A DNA stretch of 64,000 nucleotides from Bog-473 sp963770645 (GCA_963770645.1 CAVYQL010000004.1:1523075-1587074); one strand, 5' to 3'. Shown: positions 45,805 to 54,358, counted from the first letter of the stretch. The notes: generated by a model from the sequence alone, not told the origin. A program made the numbers and translations.

Positions 45805-46209
45805 CTACGCCTGCTCGATGCGGAGCCGGTTGCCCGCCGGGTCGCGCACGGCGGCATCGCGCACGCCCCAGGGCTGACTGGTCGGCTCTTGTATCACCTC
45901 CACACCCGGCGTTGCGGCGACTTTCTCGAACGTCGCGTCGAGGTCCTCGGTGCGGAAGTGCACCGGGTAGAGCTCGCCCTTGGCGAGCAGGGCAGCGAAG
46001 GCGTCCCCGTCCTCCTTGGAACGGCCGGCGTGCGGCTGCGACAAGACGATCCCGATCTCGGGCTGGCTGTCGGTGCCGAGGGTGATCCACTTGAACCCGT
46101 CGTTGGCCACCTCGAAGCGCACGGTCAGGCCGAGCGTGTCCCGATAGAAGGCCAGGGCGGCGTCGGGGTCGTCGACGAGGATGTGCACGGTGCTGAGTGA
46201 GACTGTCAT
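45805..46209 (-). CDS. VOC-family (glyoxalase/dioxygenase fold) protein
   Basis: 134 residues from an ATG; two beta-alpha-beta-beta-beta modules with HILVDDPDAALAFYRDTLGL, HFRTEDLDATFEKV and DPAGNRLRIEQ at the end. It lies 10 nt after the AraC-type gene, so they are co-transcribed; such AraC-VOC pairs are common in actinobacteria. It converges on the CoA-transferase gene with 3 nt between stops. Confidence 0.87.
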   Translation of the reverse strand: MTVSLSTVHILVDDPDAALAFYRDTLGLTVRFEVANDGFKWITLGTDSQPEIGIVLSQPHAGRSKEDGDAFAALLAKGELYPVHFRTEDLDATFEKVAATPGVEVIQEPTSQPWGVRDAAVRDPAGNRLRIEQA

Positions 46210-46219
46210 GGCACTGACG

Positions 46220-46678
46220 TTAAACGGAGGCGGCCACGGATGCTTCTTCGAAACTGCTGACTTCCGCGTGTCCCGGTCCGCCACCCTTGCGCGGGCGCCC
46301 CAGCAGCATGGTCTGGCAGGACGGCACCACGCGCAGCGGCTCATGGTCGCGGGCGCGGTAGGTGGACGGCCTCTCACCGACCAGTTCGGTGAAGCGGAGC
46401 GAGAAGGACCCGAGGCTCGTCCAGCCGACGGCGAAGCAGACATCGGTCACGCTGAGATCGCCGCGGCGTAGCAACGCCTTCGCCCGCTCGATGCGCCGGG
46501 TCATGAGGTAGGCGTAGGGCGTCTCGGCGTACGCCTCGCGAAACCGGCGGCTGAAGTGCGCCGGCGACATCAACGCCGTCCGGGCGAGCGCGTCGACGTC
46601 GAGTGGCTCTGCGTACTCGCGGTCCATGCGGTCGCGGGCCCGGCGGAGACGGCGCAACTCGTCGAGGTCGACGCGCAT
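46220..46678 (-). CDS. AraC-family transcriptional regulator (DNA-binding domain only)
   Basis: 152 residues from the ATG at 46678. Two helix-turn-helices: LDVDALARTALMSPAHFSRRF and LSVTDVCFAVGWTSLGSFSLRF, ending VGERPSTYR. No ligand-binding domain. It is paired with the VOC gene downstream, which it probably controls. An ATG five codons earlier is also possible. Confidence 0.87.
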   Translation of the reverse strand: MRVDLDELRRLRRARDRMDREYAEPLDVDALARTALMSPAHFSRRFREAYAETPYAYLMTRRIERAKALLRRGDLSVTDVCFAVGWTSLGSFSLRFTELVGERPSTYRARDHEPLRVVPSCQTMLLGRPRKGGGPGHAEVSSFEEASVAASV

Positions 46679-46738
46679 CGCTCCATTGTGCATCAGGGCG
46701 AACCACGCACCGGCAGCGGCTCCCGGGACCGGAATTGA

Positions 46739-46770
46739 GAGAGGGACGGGGCCAAGGCCCCGTCCCTCTC
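46739..46770 (-). terminator. Strong hairpin terminator after the first secreted-protein gene
   Basis: A 15-bp perfect inverted repeat (GAGAGGGACGGGGCC / GGCCCCGTCCCTCTC) with almost no loop, 45 nt downstream of the stop of the secreted-protein gene on the minus strand. It lies in the short gap before the AraC start. Confidence 0.8.
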
Positions 46771-46814
46771 GCGCCCGATCGCTCGGGCCCTTCACCAAGG
46801 TGCAGCCTCTGGCG

Positions 46815-47543
46815 CTACCCGAAGACGATCGTGCTGTCAGACGGGTCCAACGTGGCCGTGGTGATCAGGACCTTGTTCCCAGCCTTCCCGCCTCCGAGTT
46901 CCTTCTCGTAGTCGGCGAGGAAATTGCCGGTCGTCTTCGTCCCCGAGTCACCGAGGAGGCAGGCCGTGACCGTGACGGACTGCCCGGCGTCCCCGGCCGG
47001 CGCCGTCAGCGAGCCGGTGAGCGTGAAGCCAGCTTCGTTGCTGGCGCACGACGAGGCGATCGCCGACGAGCTGAAGGTCGCCGTGTAGGTGGTGCTCGCG
47101 ATCGTCCACGACTCGCTCTTGATGTCGGCGGCCAAGTCGCCGGAACTCTCGGCGAACTGGTCCGCCGAGTCGTAGACGTAGTACGTCGGGTGGCCCGTGC
47201 AGCCCGAGGGCGGGTTCGAGTCCGACGCGCAGGTCGTCGTGCTCTTACTCTTGATCTTGGTCTTCGCCACGGTGCCGCTGCCGCTCACCCCGCCCGTGCA
47301 CGAAATCGTCCCAGTACCCGCAGAGACCTTCGACTTCGAGCTGCTCGAAGCCGCGCCCTTTGCCGAAAGACCAGGCGCGGCAAACGTGACCAGTTGTCCG
47401 GTACCCGTACCGGTACAAGTGGTGCTCGTCACCGCGAAGGCCTGTCCGCTCGTCGCGACCTGTGCGACACCGAACGTGATCACGGGCACCGAGCTCAAGA
47501 TGGCCAGGGCCATAAGTTTGCGTAACAAGGTTGTTACCCCCAA
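46815..47543 (-). CDS. Secreted Ser/Thr-rich protein of unknown function (A)
   Basis: 242 residues with a Sec signal peptide (LLRKLMALAILSSVPVITFG, cut near GQAFA). The mature part is Ser/Thr/Gly-rich, with eight cysteines probably forming disulfides (TTCTGTGTGQ, ISCTGG, TTCASD, SGCTGH, SSCASN, TACLLG). No family is recognised. The gene has the same kind of leader as secreted protein B 460 nt away and a similar composition, but the mature sequences align only weakly (start TxTCT-x-GxxTG). Base composition is lower in GC than in the core genes. Confidence 0.7.
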   Translation of the reverse strand: MGVTTLLRKLMALAILSSVPVITFGVAQVATSGQAFAVTSTTCTGTGTGQLVTFAAPGLSAKGAASSSSKSKVSAGTGTISCTGGVSGSGTVAKTKIKSKSTTTCASDSNPPSGCTGHPTYYVYDSADQFAESSGDLAADIKSESWTIASTTYTATFSSSAIASSCASNEAGFTLTGSLTAPAGDAGQSVTVTACLLGDSGTKTTGNFLADYEKELGGGKAGNKVLITTATLDPSDSTIVFG

Positions 47544-47548
47544 TTCTG

Positions 47549-47695
47549 TTTCCCCAAATTTGGCTGGACGGACATGGACGTTGAGCCCTTCTCCTCAGCG
47601 GAGCGAAGACTTCACCGCCCGTGCATTCTGTTTTGGCGGCGCCGAGCATGGCACAGCCGTGTGAGAAATGCGCAGGGGATTGCTGTCATAGGGGT
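47549..47695 (-). promoter_or_regulatory. Leader/promoter repeat of secreted gene A
   Basis: About 150 bp that aligns with the leader of secreted gene B (48628-48780). Shared blocks on the plus strand, in the same order, are TTTCCCCAA, TTTGGCT, CGGAGCGA, the GAGCAT-GCACA-CCGT segment, ATGCGCAGGG and CTGTCAT. On the minus strand both contain a CTCC/GGAG stem with different loop and flank bases. Confidence 0.6.
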
Positions 47696-47860
47696 AGCAG
47701 CCAGGAAGACCTTCACGGCATCCTCGCCGAGCTCTGCTTCGACATGGGTTTCGAAACCGCCATTGCTGCCGACGGCCGCGGACGCTGACGGAGAATCGAG
47801 TTCCTTCCGGCGCGCTGGCGCGCGCTCCTCGTCTTCGATCGGCCCGTGATGCAAATCTGA
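47690..47860 (+). pseudogene. Fossil of a response-regulator receiver domain
   Basis: One plus-strand frame reads EDLHGILAELCFDMGFETAI, then AADG, and exactly 20 codons later ALLVFDRPVM. This matches helix 1-strand 2 and the phospho-acceptor loop of a receiver (DLREVLAELLEDEGYEV, AADG, LLDxMPVM). A TGA at 47786-47788 interrupts it, the N-terminal strand survives only in another frame, and the protein ends by 47860. Nothing after the acceptor loop remains. Confidence 0.5.
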
Positions 47861-47891
47861 ACTCCGACCGTCATCTGCGCCACGGCGCGCA

Positions 47892-47922
47892 AACGGGCCG
47901 GGCGATAGTCGCCCGGCCCGTT
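47892..47922 (-). terminator. Hairpin terminator after secreted gene B
   Basis: A 14-bp perfect inverted repeat (AACGGGCCGGGCGA / TCGCCCGGCCCGTT) with a 3-nt loop, about 85 nt downstream of the gene B stop. Confidence 0.8.
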
Positions 47923-47924
47923 CG

Positions 47925-47956
47925 GTCGTTGCTTGCTTCTGTCGTTGCTTGTTTCT
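47925..47956. repeat. 16-bp tandem repeat x2
   Basis: GTCGTTGCTTGCTTCT followed directly by GTCGTTGCTTGTTTCT (one mismatch), between gene B's stop and its terminator. Confidence 0.75.
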
Positions 47957-48006
47957 GTATCTCTACCGCTGGTGAGGCTGCGCCAGCGGATGTCCGCAGG
48001 GATGCC

Positions 48007-48474
48007 TCAGTTGGCAGTCACCGTCGTCCCGGGGGCAATCGTGATGGCCCCGGTCCCCCCGTTGATGCAGACTTCACCCTTGTAGGTGCCCGGAATCGGC
48101 TTAGCCGAGCCGGTCGTGTCGGCCGTCACCGCGCCATTGAACGTCTCGTCCGTGGTCGTGGTCGAGGCCGGGCACTTCGTACCCGTACCGGTGGTGGGCA
48201 TTCCGAAGGTGGTGGTCTTGTGGTTCTTCCATGTCACCACGCCGCCACCCGCAAAGCTGGCAATCGGGATCGCCTTGGACTTCGTGCCCGTGTTTCCGCT
48301 GCAACCCTTGAGCTTGACCGAGGTGGCGACGTTGCCGCTCACCTTGGTACAGGTGATCGTCGACTTCCCCGAGGCGCCGGCGGGGCCCGCGGAGAGCGCG
48401 ATGGCGCCACCGATCGGCAGAGCTAGCGCGAAGGCCGCCGAAAGCGACAGCCGGGCAATGCGTGAACTAATCAT
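48007..48474 (-). CDS. Secreted protein of unknown function (B)
   Basis: 155 residues from an ATG with an AGGAGGAAA ribosome site. Signal peptide RIARLSLSAAFALALPIGGA, cut near GPAGASG. The mature ~120 residues are rich in Gly/Thr/Lys with four cysteines (ITCTKVSGN, LKGCSGNTG, TKCPAST, EVCINGG). Not recognised. It resembles an actinobacterial secreted beta-sandwich and shares a leader with secreted protein A, suggesting joint regulation. Confidence 0.7.
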   Translation of the reverse strand: MISSRIARLSLSAAFALALPIGGAIALSAGPAGASGKSTITCTKVSGNVATSVKLKGCSGNTGTKSKAIPIASFAGGGVVTWKNHKTTTFGMPTTGTGTKCPASTTTTDETFNGAVTADTTGSAKPIPGTYKGEVCINGGTGAITIAPGTTVTAN

Positions 48475-48785
48475 AATTGTGCGTTTCCTCCTGGGTTTTT
48501 TACCCTTTGGTGTTTTGGTCTTTCTCCTTGGTGGGACACCGAAGATGCGACACCCCCATGCAGCCCACCCGTGACGGCCATTCACTGCATGGACGTCACG
48601 TTCCAAACGTGCAACCGACTTGTGACCCCCAATCCCCTTTCCCCAACTTTGGCTTGACGTTCACGGCCGCCTCCTCTCTCCCGATCGGAGCGAGGAGTCC
48701 AACGCCCGCGCAACATATGTAGCAGCATTGAGCATTGCACAACCGTCAGGGCAATGCGCAGGGCCTGCTGTCATGGTTGAGACAA
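48475..48785 (-). promoter_or_regulatory. Long leader of secreted gene B
   Basis: The 311-nt region upstream of gene B. Its part at 48628-48780 is the homologue of gene A's leader. On the minus strand it folds a strong stem CTCCTC-g-CTCC / GGAG-a-GAGGAG around GATCG, and contains GTTGGGGAAA and TTGGGGGT, which are near-identical in gene A's leader. This could be a structured 5'UTR or a shared promoter; no known riboswitch consensus fits. Confidence 0.55.
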
Positions 48786-49318
48786 AGGAAACCCTTGGTG
48801 TCATCCCGGTGATGCGACGAGAGGACGGAATTCCCCGTCCAGCAGGAGAATCGGGCTCCAGTTCCTGTCTCGTCGTGCACGACGGCAGCCATAGCTTCCC
48901 CATGCGAGAAAGGCCGATCGTCATCGCCGCTGAACAACAACTGGGCAACGGCTGCGAAACAGCTGCGGACCGGCTGCACAACAGCTACACAACGCCTGAA
49001 CGGCGCCTGAGCCGCCCAACTCGCGGCAAACGTATGTCCAGGTCAGCGTCATGGTGATCATGGCCACTGCGTAAGAGGGGATATTTCGTTTCAATGGCCG
49101 GACCGGACCATCCCCGCCGGCCGCCGAGCTTTCTCCAATGAGAAACGCCGGCGTTGTTCCCTGATTCCCTTGGTGGACGAGCTCAACGCACCTGTCGTGG
49201 GCGCCTTCCAAGACAAATGGGGCAGGGCGCCAACAGGCGGCTCGGTAGCCGATCGTAAAACTTGCTCCCAACCTCGGGGGTCTCGCAAGGCTGTTACTCA
49301 GGTCGCCTGGGCCTACGC
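48786..49318. other. Intergenic stretch with no convincing gene
   Basis: 533 nt with only short, poorly coding frames, no homology-like motifs and lower GC than flanking genes. I see no RNA gene or clear terminator. Confidence 0.6.
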
Positions 49319-50167
49319 CTAGGTTCCTTGCGTCGCCGCCACGATGAGGTCAAGGACGGCCTGGTCCGGAGCCGGCGGGCTCTCTGCTTCAGGTAGGCCC
49401 CGTGTCTTTTGGAGAACCTCTTCGACGTTGCCCCCCGTTATGGCGGGGCTGTGGGCCGAGATGATGGTCGAGATCTGAAGTTCCGAGAGAAGTCCCACCT
49501 CTGTGCTGAAGCGTGCAGTGTCGACAAGTCGTAGCCATGGCGCCAGTGCGTTGAAAGCGAACATCGTCATGCCATGGGTCCAAAACTCGTCGTCCAGCTC
49601 CGAGACGTCTCCAGCAAGTTGCTCGGCGCCTTCACCACCGGGCACGGGGGTAGCAAAGCTGTCCACTGCCCAGTAGACGCCTGTCTTGTGGTCGAACAAT
49701 CCCCTGGTAGTCGGTGAGTCGTACAGAGGAGGGCGCACCACGGTCATCTGTCGGTCACCGGCGTCGAAGCTCGACCCGTCGTCCATCCAGCGACAGCGTC
49801 CCAGCGGGAAGTCGAAGGCGTTGGAGTGTCGCTCGGTGATCGCCCAACTGCACACCAAGTTGGCGTTAGGACATGCCGCCATCACCTGGTCCAGATTGCC
49901 GACGTGATCGGCATCCTCATGGGAGATGAAGACCCATTTGATCCGCTTCGGATCGACGAGGTGAAAGGTGTCCTTGAGCCAGCCCTGACGGTTGCGCAGC
50001 GAGCCTGTGTCGATCAGCACGGGCTCGTCGCCATCGATCACGGCGGAGTTGATGAAGACCGAAATCGGTTGACCCAGGGCGTGCTGAACCTCATGTATCA
50101 CATATGTGCCCGGTGCGACCTCGGTCGGATCCTGGTGGTAGGTGGGTTCGGACAGGGTGGTCGACAT
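49319..50167 (-). CDS. Metallo-beta-lactamase-fold protein of the flavodiiron (ODP) type
   Basis: 282 residues from an ATG with GAGGAG upstream. The metal motif is SHEDADHVGNLDQV (HxExDH type of flavodiiron proteins), and the bridging Asp may be in YWAVDSFATP. There is no flavodoxin domain, so it is a stand-alone oxygen/NO-reductase-like or hydrolase domain. It follows a VOC gene by 43 nt and is probably co-transcribed with it. Function not known. Confidence 0.82.
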   Translation of the reverse strand: MSTTLSEPTYHQDPTEVAPGTYVIHEVQHALGQPISVFINSAVIDGDEPVLIDTGSLRNRQGWLKDTFHLVDPKRIKWVFISHEDADHVGNLDQVMAACPNANLVCSWAITERHSNAFDFPLGRCRWMDDGSSFDAGDRQMTVVRPPLYDSPTTRGLFDHKTGVYWAVDSFATPVPGGEGAEQLAGDVSELDDEFWTHGMTMFAFNALAPWLRLVDTARFSTEVGLLSELQISTIISAHSPAITGGNVEEVLQKTRGLPEAESPPAPDQAVLDLIVAATQGT

Positions 50168-50210
50168 GGTTACTCCTCTTCGCTTGTGCCGCTGCCATCG
50201 TCTGAACGAG

Positions 50211-50771
50211 TCATGGGGCGGGACGCCACTCGTTGTTGCTCGAATGGTCGCCCGACAGCCACCGAGCGAGATCACGATGCGCGCTGTCGCGGCGGGTGGC
50301 GTCGATCTTCTCGACGTCAGGATGATCGACGGTGAACTCGAGCACGAGGCCGTTTGGATCGGTGAGGTAGAGCGACCTGCAGTAGCCGTGGTCGGCAATC
50401 ATCGTCACCTCCAGTCCAGCGTCCTCGGCCCGGGAGCGAATTGCCTCTTGTTGTTCGGACGGGACAAGCATCGCGAAGTGCCTGAAGAGCGAGAAGGAAG
50501 GTGGCGGTGCGAATTGTTGGGAGAACTCGCTGTTGGCGAACTGGAAGAAAGCCAGGCACCCTCCGTCTCCGAGCTCGTACATGGTGTGGCAGAACTCCTG
50601 CTCCTCACCACCCATCAAGTGCTCGACTTCCGTCCACGTGGCGACGAGGGGCAAGCCCACAACGTCCTCGTAGAACCTCCGAGTGGCCTCCTGATCGGTG
50701 GTCACGAAGGCGTGGTGGTGCAGTCGCGCAGGAGGTGAAGGACGGGTATCTGCCGCGTTGAGGTCAGCCAT
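50211..50771 (-). CDS. VOC-family protein (glyoxalase/extradiol-dioxygenase fold)
   Basis: 186 residues with LHHHAFVTTDQEATRRFYED, CLAFFQFANSE and DPNGLVLEFTVDHPDV. The first His, the Glu in EFTV and a central His (FRHFAML) could be a metal site. The ATG has GAGGAA upstream. It leads the operon with the MBL-fold gene. Confidence 0.85.
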   Translation of the reverse strand: MADLNAADTRPSPPARLHHHAFVTTDQEATRRFYEDVVGLPLVATWTEVEHLMGGEEQEFCHTMYELGDGGCLAFFQFANSEFSQQFAPPPSFSLFRHFAMLVPSEQQEAIRSRAEDAGLEVTMIADHGYCRSLYLTDPNGLVLEFTVDHPDVEKIDATRRDSAHRDLARWLSGDHSSNNEWRPAP

Positions 50772-50955
50772 GCGTCGTTCCTCCTCGCCTCGAGGAATCA
50801 GGTGCCGCCAATCGTAGGCAACGCCACATCGGGTCTGCTTGAGTCGAGTGATTGCCGCCGCTGCCGGAGCTCGAGCACCAGGTCCGGCAGTGAGCGGATG
50901 TAATTGCAATTCTGGCTACCTGCTGGCAGAGCGTTGCAAATCTGCCAACACCGAG

Positions 50956-51028
50956 TGGAGGTGAAGGGACTCGAACCCTCGACCTACGGCTTGCAAAGCC
51001 GCCGCTCTTCCATCTGAGCTACACCCCC
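50956..51028 (-). tRNA. tRNA-Ala (anticodon UGC)
   Basis: On the minus strand the acceptor GGGGGTG pairs with CACCTCC, including the G3-U70 wobble that identifies alanine tRNA. The anticodon loop TTTGCAA gives UGC; the T arm contains GGTTCGAGTCC. Discriminator A; CCA not encoded. Confidence 0.96.
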
Positions 51029-51140
51029 GGAAGTCTGGCTCACAGCACGGACATGCACGTCGGGCTCCGGACCGGGCCGGATCTGCTCCCATCGTAGGCG
51101 GGTCCACACCACCTCTCTTGGACCGGCGGCAGCCCGGTCC

Positions 51141-52370
51141 TCAGACCGGGACCTCGGTGCGCCGGAGCAGTTGGTGCGAGATGAGGACGTAGGCGATTCC
51201 CACCACGCCAAAGAGCGCCACGCCTTCTTGGATCGTGACCTGCGGGAGGTACCACGTGACCCAGGCGACAACGACGAGCGCCGCGGCAGTGCCCAGGCGC
51301 TCGATCACGAGCGGCGCCTTGGGGACCCGGGACGAGCACAAGCCCACGGCGCACAGCGCGAGGAACGCCAGCACGAGAGGGGCCGTCAGAAAGCGGATGT
51401 CAGGGTCGGTCAGGTCGTTGCTCTGGCGGAGCGTCGCGAAGGCACCCAGGCCGACGGCCGTGCCGATGATGCCGATGTGCAGCGGGAGGTGCGAGAGCAG
51501 CCACCACCGTTGACGACGTCGTCCCGGAGGCATGCCCGCGACAGCGACATCGTCGAAGTACGCGATCCACAGGCTGCACACCACCACGAATTCCAGGCAG
51601 ACGATGATGAAGTTGATCTCGTAGAGGTGTCGCCCCGAGGTCGTGAGGGCGACCCGGATGAAGCTCTCACCGAGCACGATGGTCGTCAACGCGGCCAGGC
51701 GATCAGCGAGATGCTCGAGGTTGCTGGCCGGGCGGTCGACCCCCTGATCGAAACGATCGACCAGAACAGGGACCACGAGTAGGACCGCGATGACGCCCCA
51801 CATGATGGAGGCGACCACCGGTGGCGCCAGTCCCGAGAGCGCGGCCAGCGCCGCCGCGACCACGAACGCGTTGCGACGCGGGACGGCAAATGCGGCCAGC
51901 TCCGGCCGCCTGCGGCGCGTCACCTCGTGCAGGATCGCGACGAGCACCAAGAGCACCCCGATCATGGAGGAGAGCGGGTCGCGCCACTGGGTCTCGGTGT
52001 GACTCCCGACGATGATCAACAGCACCATGGTCAGCATCTGGGAGAACAGCAGGCCGCGACGCACCGTGTTCATCGTCGGGTCGACGTTGACCAAGAGCGT
52101 CGTGATCAGCCACACCCACCACAGCACACAGAAAATGGCGATCGTCTTGAGGATGTTGTGCGTCGTCGGATCGAGCGAGACCTCGTGCGAGAACACGATG
52201 ATCGCTGCGACCATCACCAAGTCGTAGAACAACTCGAGCCAGCTCACTGCGAGGACCGTCGTGCGCGCCGGCCCAGCGGCGGAGCCCGCGACGCTGCCGT
52301 CCTCAGGCCGCGGCGTCGGAGGGAGAATTCGCTGCTCACGGTGCACCGATATTGGACTGGCCGCCGGCAT
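51141..52370 (-). CDS. Low-temperature-requirement A (LtrA) family membrane protein
   Basis: 409 residues with about 12 membrane helices. The family opening VSWLELFYDLVMVAAI and the central LADRLAALTTIVLGESFI are clear. LtrA is an integral membrane protein of unknown biochemical role, first linked to cold growth in Listeria. It stands alone, upstream of a divergent thioesterase gene. Confidence 0.88.
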   Translation of the reverse strand: MPAASPISVHREQRILPPTPRPEDGSVAGSAAGPARTTVLAVSWLELFYDLVMVAAIIVFSHEVSLDPTTHNILKTIAIFCVLWWVWLITTLLVNVDPTMNTVRRGLLFSQMLTMVLLIIVGSHTETQWRDPLSSMIGVLLVLVAILHEVTRRRRPELAAFAVPRRNAFVVAAALAALSGLAPPVVASIMWGVIAVLLVVPVLVDRFDQGVDRPASNLEHLADRLAALTTIVLGESFIRVALTTSGRHLYEINFIIVCLEFVVVCSLWIAYFDDVAVAGMPPGRRRQRWWLLSHLPLHIGIIGTAVGLGAFATLRQSNDLTDPDIRFLTAPLVLAFLALCAVGLCSSRVPKAPLVIERLGTAAALVVVAWVTWYLPQVTIQEGVALFGVVGIAYVLISHQLLRRTEVPV

Positions 52371-52470
52371 CCCTCAACTCGACCTCCCGGCGGCCGGACC
52401 CGATTCCTCCAGCCCCGGCCCGCGGGCCCAATCGGCCCTCGCGCGTTGTCAGCCTGGCGGTCGTCGCCGG

Positions 52471-52476
52471 TAGGGT
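52471..52476 (+). promoter_or_regulatory. Candidate -10 box of a leaderless thioesterase transcript
   Basis: TAGGGT ends 8 nt before the GTG at 52485; no ribosome site present. Confidence 0.4.
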
Positions 52477-52484
52477 GCGCCCCC

Positions 52485-53300
52485 GTGGACGCACGCACCT
52501 TCTTCGGCATGGAGCCCGTTGGCGACGACCTGCACTGGCGCATGCGAGTGGTGCAGCAGCTGACGACTCCCGGCAACTTCCTCTTCGGTGGTTGTGGTCT
52601 GGGCGCAGCTTTGGTCGCATTGGAGGCGGCGTCGGGTCGGCCGGCGGTGTGGGCAACCGCCCAGTACCTCTCTTACGCACTCATCGACACCGAATTGCGG
52701 TGGGACGTGACGCTCGCCGCGGTCGGAGGACATGTCACCCAGGGCCGTGCCGTCGGTCGGGTGGATGGTCGGGAGATCCTGACCGTGAACGCCGCGCTCG
52801 GTGCGGACGACCTCGAAGTCGGCGGGATCTGGGTCAGCCCTCCCGAGGTTCCGCCGCCCGAGGAGTGTCCTCCCCGCTTCATTCCCGACTTCTTCCGGAA
52901 CACGATCATGGACAGCGTCGAAGTTCGCAACGCTCGGGGGCGGAGCTTCGAGGAGATGGACGGCACGCCCGGCAGCCCTGATTCGGCACTGTGGGCCCGC
53001 GTGCCCGGCCATCTGACCCCGTCCGCCGCGACGCTCGCCATCATGGGCGACTACGTCTCCGGTGCCGTGTCGCAGCCGCTCGGCCGGCGGGCCATGGGGC
53101 GCTCGCTCGACAACACGCTGCGCATGGTCCAGCTCAAACCTACCGAGTGGGTCCTCTGCGACATCCGGATGCACGCGCTGGTCGACGGGTACGCCCAAGG
53201 TGTGGCTTTTTTGTGGTCCGAAGGCGGTGATCTGTTGGCCACGGCGAGCCAGTCCATTGCCGTCCGCCTCTGGCCCGAGGATGCTGTACTACCCCACTGA
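52485..53300 (+). CDS. TesB-like acyl-CoA thioesterase
   Basis: 271 residues from the GTG at 52485. It has a double hot-dog layout: PGNFLFGGCGLGAALVALEAA in the first half, with AQYLSYA for the strand of the fold, and VSQPLGRRAMGRSLDNTLRM and LVDGYAQGVAFLWSEGGDLL in the second. GRAVGRVDGREILTVNAALG is typical of the TesB strand region. It hydrolyses acyl-CoA; chain length unknown. Confidence 0.8.
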   Translation: MDARTFFGMEPVGDDLHWRMRVVQQLTTPGNFLFGGCGLGAALVALEAASGRPAVWATAQYLSYALIDTELRWDVTLAAVGGHVTQGRAVGRVDGREILTVNAALGADDLEVGGIWVSPPEVPPPEECPPRFIPDFFRNTIMDSVEVRNARGRSFEEMDGTPGSPDSALWARVPGHLTPSAATLAIMGDYVSGAVSQPLGRRAMGRSLDNTLRMVQLKPTEWVLCDIRMHALVDGYAQGVAFLWSEGGDLLATASQSIAVRLWPEDAVLPH

Positions 53301-53348
53301 CCAGGCCCTGCTGACGCTCCGACCCGCGAAAAAGACGAGACTGGTTGC

Positions 53349-54116
53349 ATGGCTCGGCACACTTCTGCGACAGCGCGTCGACGTCCGTCGCCCCGACTCG
53401 TCGTCGCGGGTGTCGTCGTCATAGTCCTCGCGGCGACAGGCATCCTCGTCGGGCTCGAGACTTCTTCCCCGGCACGTGGCGCGCACGGTCTCGGCGCGAC
53501 GTCGTCCAAGCATGGCCCGACCACCTCGGCCTCCCCGGTGCCGGCACAGACGAGCACTCCCCCTTCGTCGTCGGCCACCACGTCGTCGACCACCACGCCG
53601 ACGACGGTCGCCGTCCCGGGGACAGCGGGTCCGGGCTTCGTTGCCGGACAGGTGACGGCCGTCGGGGACTCGGTGATGCTCGACTACCAAGGCCCCTTGC
53701 AAGCGGCCATCCCCGGCATCAAAGTCTTTGCGGCGGTGAGCCGCCAGTGGTCAGACGGGGAGACGATCCTCCAGAGCATGAAGGCGAGTGGGCAGCTGGG
53801 TGCGGACGTCATCGTCGCTCTCGGCACCAACGGGCCGATCACCGACAGCGACTTCGACACCATGATGTCGATTCTCGGAGGCGCGTCGCGGGTCGTCTTC
53901 GTCAATGTGCACGTGGACCGGCCCTGGCAGGACCCGAACAACGCAGTCCTCGCCAGCGGGGCCGAGCGCTATCCGAACGTGGTGATTGCCGATTGGGCAT
54001 CGCTCGCCTTGCAGAATCCTCAGTGGTTCGGGGCGGACGGCACGCATCTCGCCATCGACGGACCTGGGGCCGACGCGCTCGCGTCACTGGTGGCGACCAC
54101 GCTGGCCAACGGATGA
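53349..54116 (+). CDS. Membrane-anchored SGNH-hydrolase domain protein
   Basis: 255 residues: a basic N-terminus, a membrane helix (LVVAGVVVIVLAATGILVGL), a Ser/Thr/Pro-rich linker to about residue 95, then an SGNH domain with block I VTAVGDSVMLDY, block III ALGTNGPI and block V ADGTHLAIDG. The domain is like the extracellular half of OafA-type acyltransferases, but no acyltransferase part is present. It may trim or transfer acetyl groups on cell-surface glycans. Confidence 0.83.
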   Translation: MARHTSATARRRPSPRLVVAGVVVIVLAATGILVGLETSSPARGAHGLGATSSKHGPTTSASPVPAQTSTPPSSSATTSSTTTPTTVAVPGTAGPGFVAGQVTAVGDSVMLDYQGPLQAAIPGIKVFAAVSRQWSDGETILQSMKASGQLGADVIVALGTNGPITDSDFDTMMSILGGASRVVFVNVHVDRPWQDPNNAVLASGAERYPNVVIADWASLALQNPQWFGADGTHLAIDGPGADALASLVATTLANG

Positions 54117-54194
54117 GACACGCGACTCCGTCCCGTCGGCATGGCCTGCACGAAAGGACCCTGGTGTAACCTTGACGCTCCTCCCAGATGCCCC

Positions 54195-54268
54195 GGGGCT
54201 ATAGCTCAGTCGGTTAGAGCGCAGCACTGATAATGCTGAGGTCGCTGGTTCGATTCCAGCTAGCCCCA
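54195..54268 (+). tRNA. tRNA-Ile (anticodon GAU)
   Basis: Acceptor GGGGCTA/TAGCCCC, anticodon loop CTGATAA giving GAU, T arm GCTGG-TTCGATT-CCAGC. Discriminator A; CCA not encoded. An integrase remnant starts 139 nt downstream, so this is a likely integration site. Confidence 0.96.
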
Positions 54269-54336
54269 CTCGACAATACCAGTTAGATAGCCATTTCTTG
54301 ATCTCCCGTCTCGCGGTGAGCAGCCTTGATATAGCC

Positions 54337-54358
54337 TGTCCCAACAGTTGTCCCAACA
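54337..54358 (+). repeat. Two 10-bp direct repeats upstream of the integrase
   Basis: TGTCCCAACA occurs twice with a 12-bp period, between tRNA-Ile and the integrase start. Such repeats next to an integrase gene are candidate arm-type binding sites. Confidence 0.5.

Noticed and set aside
48475..48785. Known riboswitch (GEMM or ydaO) in the secreted-gene leaders
   Set aside because: The conserved cores of these classes, as I know them, are not present; the element is kept as unknown.
48728..49057. A 109-codon plus-strand frame in the intergenic gap
   Set aside because: Composition is not protein-like, no ribosome site, and part of it overlaps the shared leader of secreted gene B.
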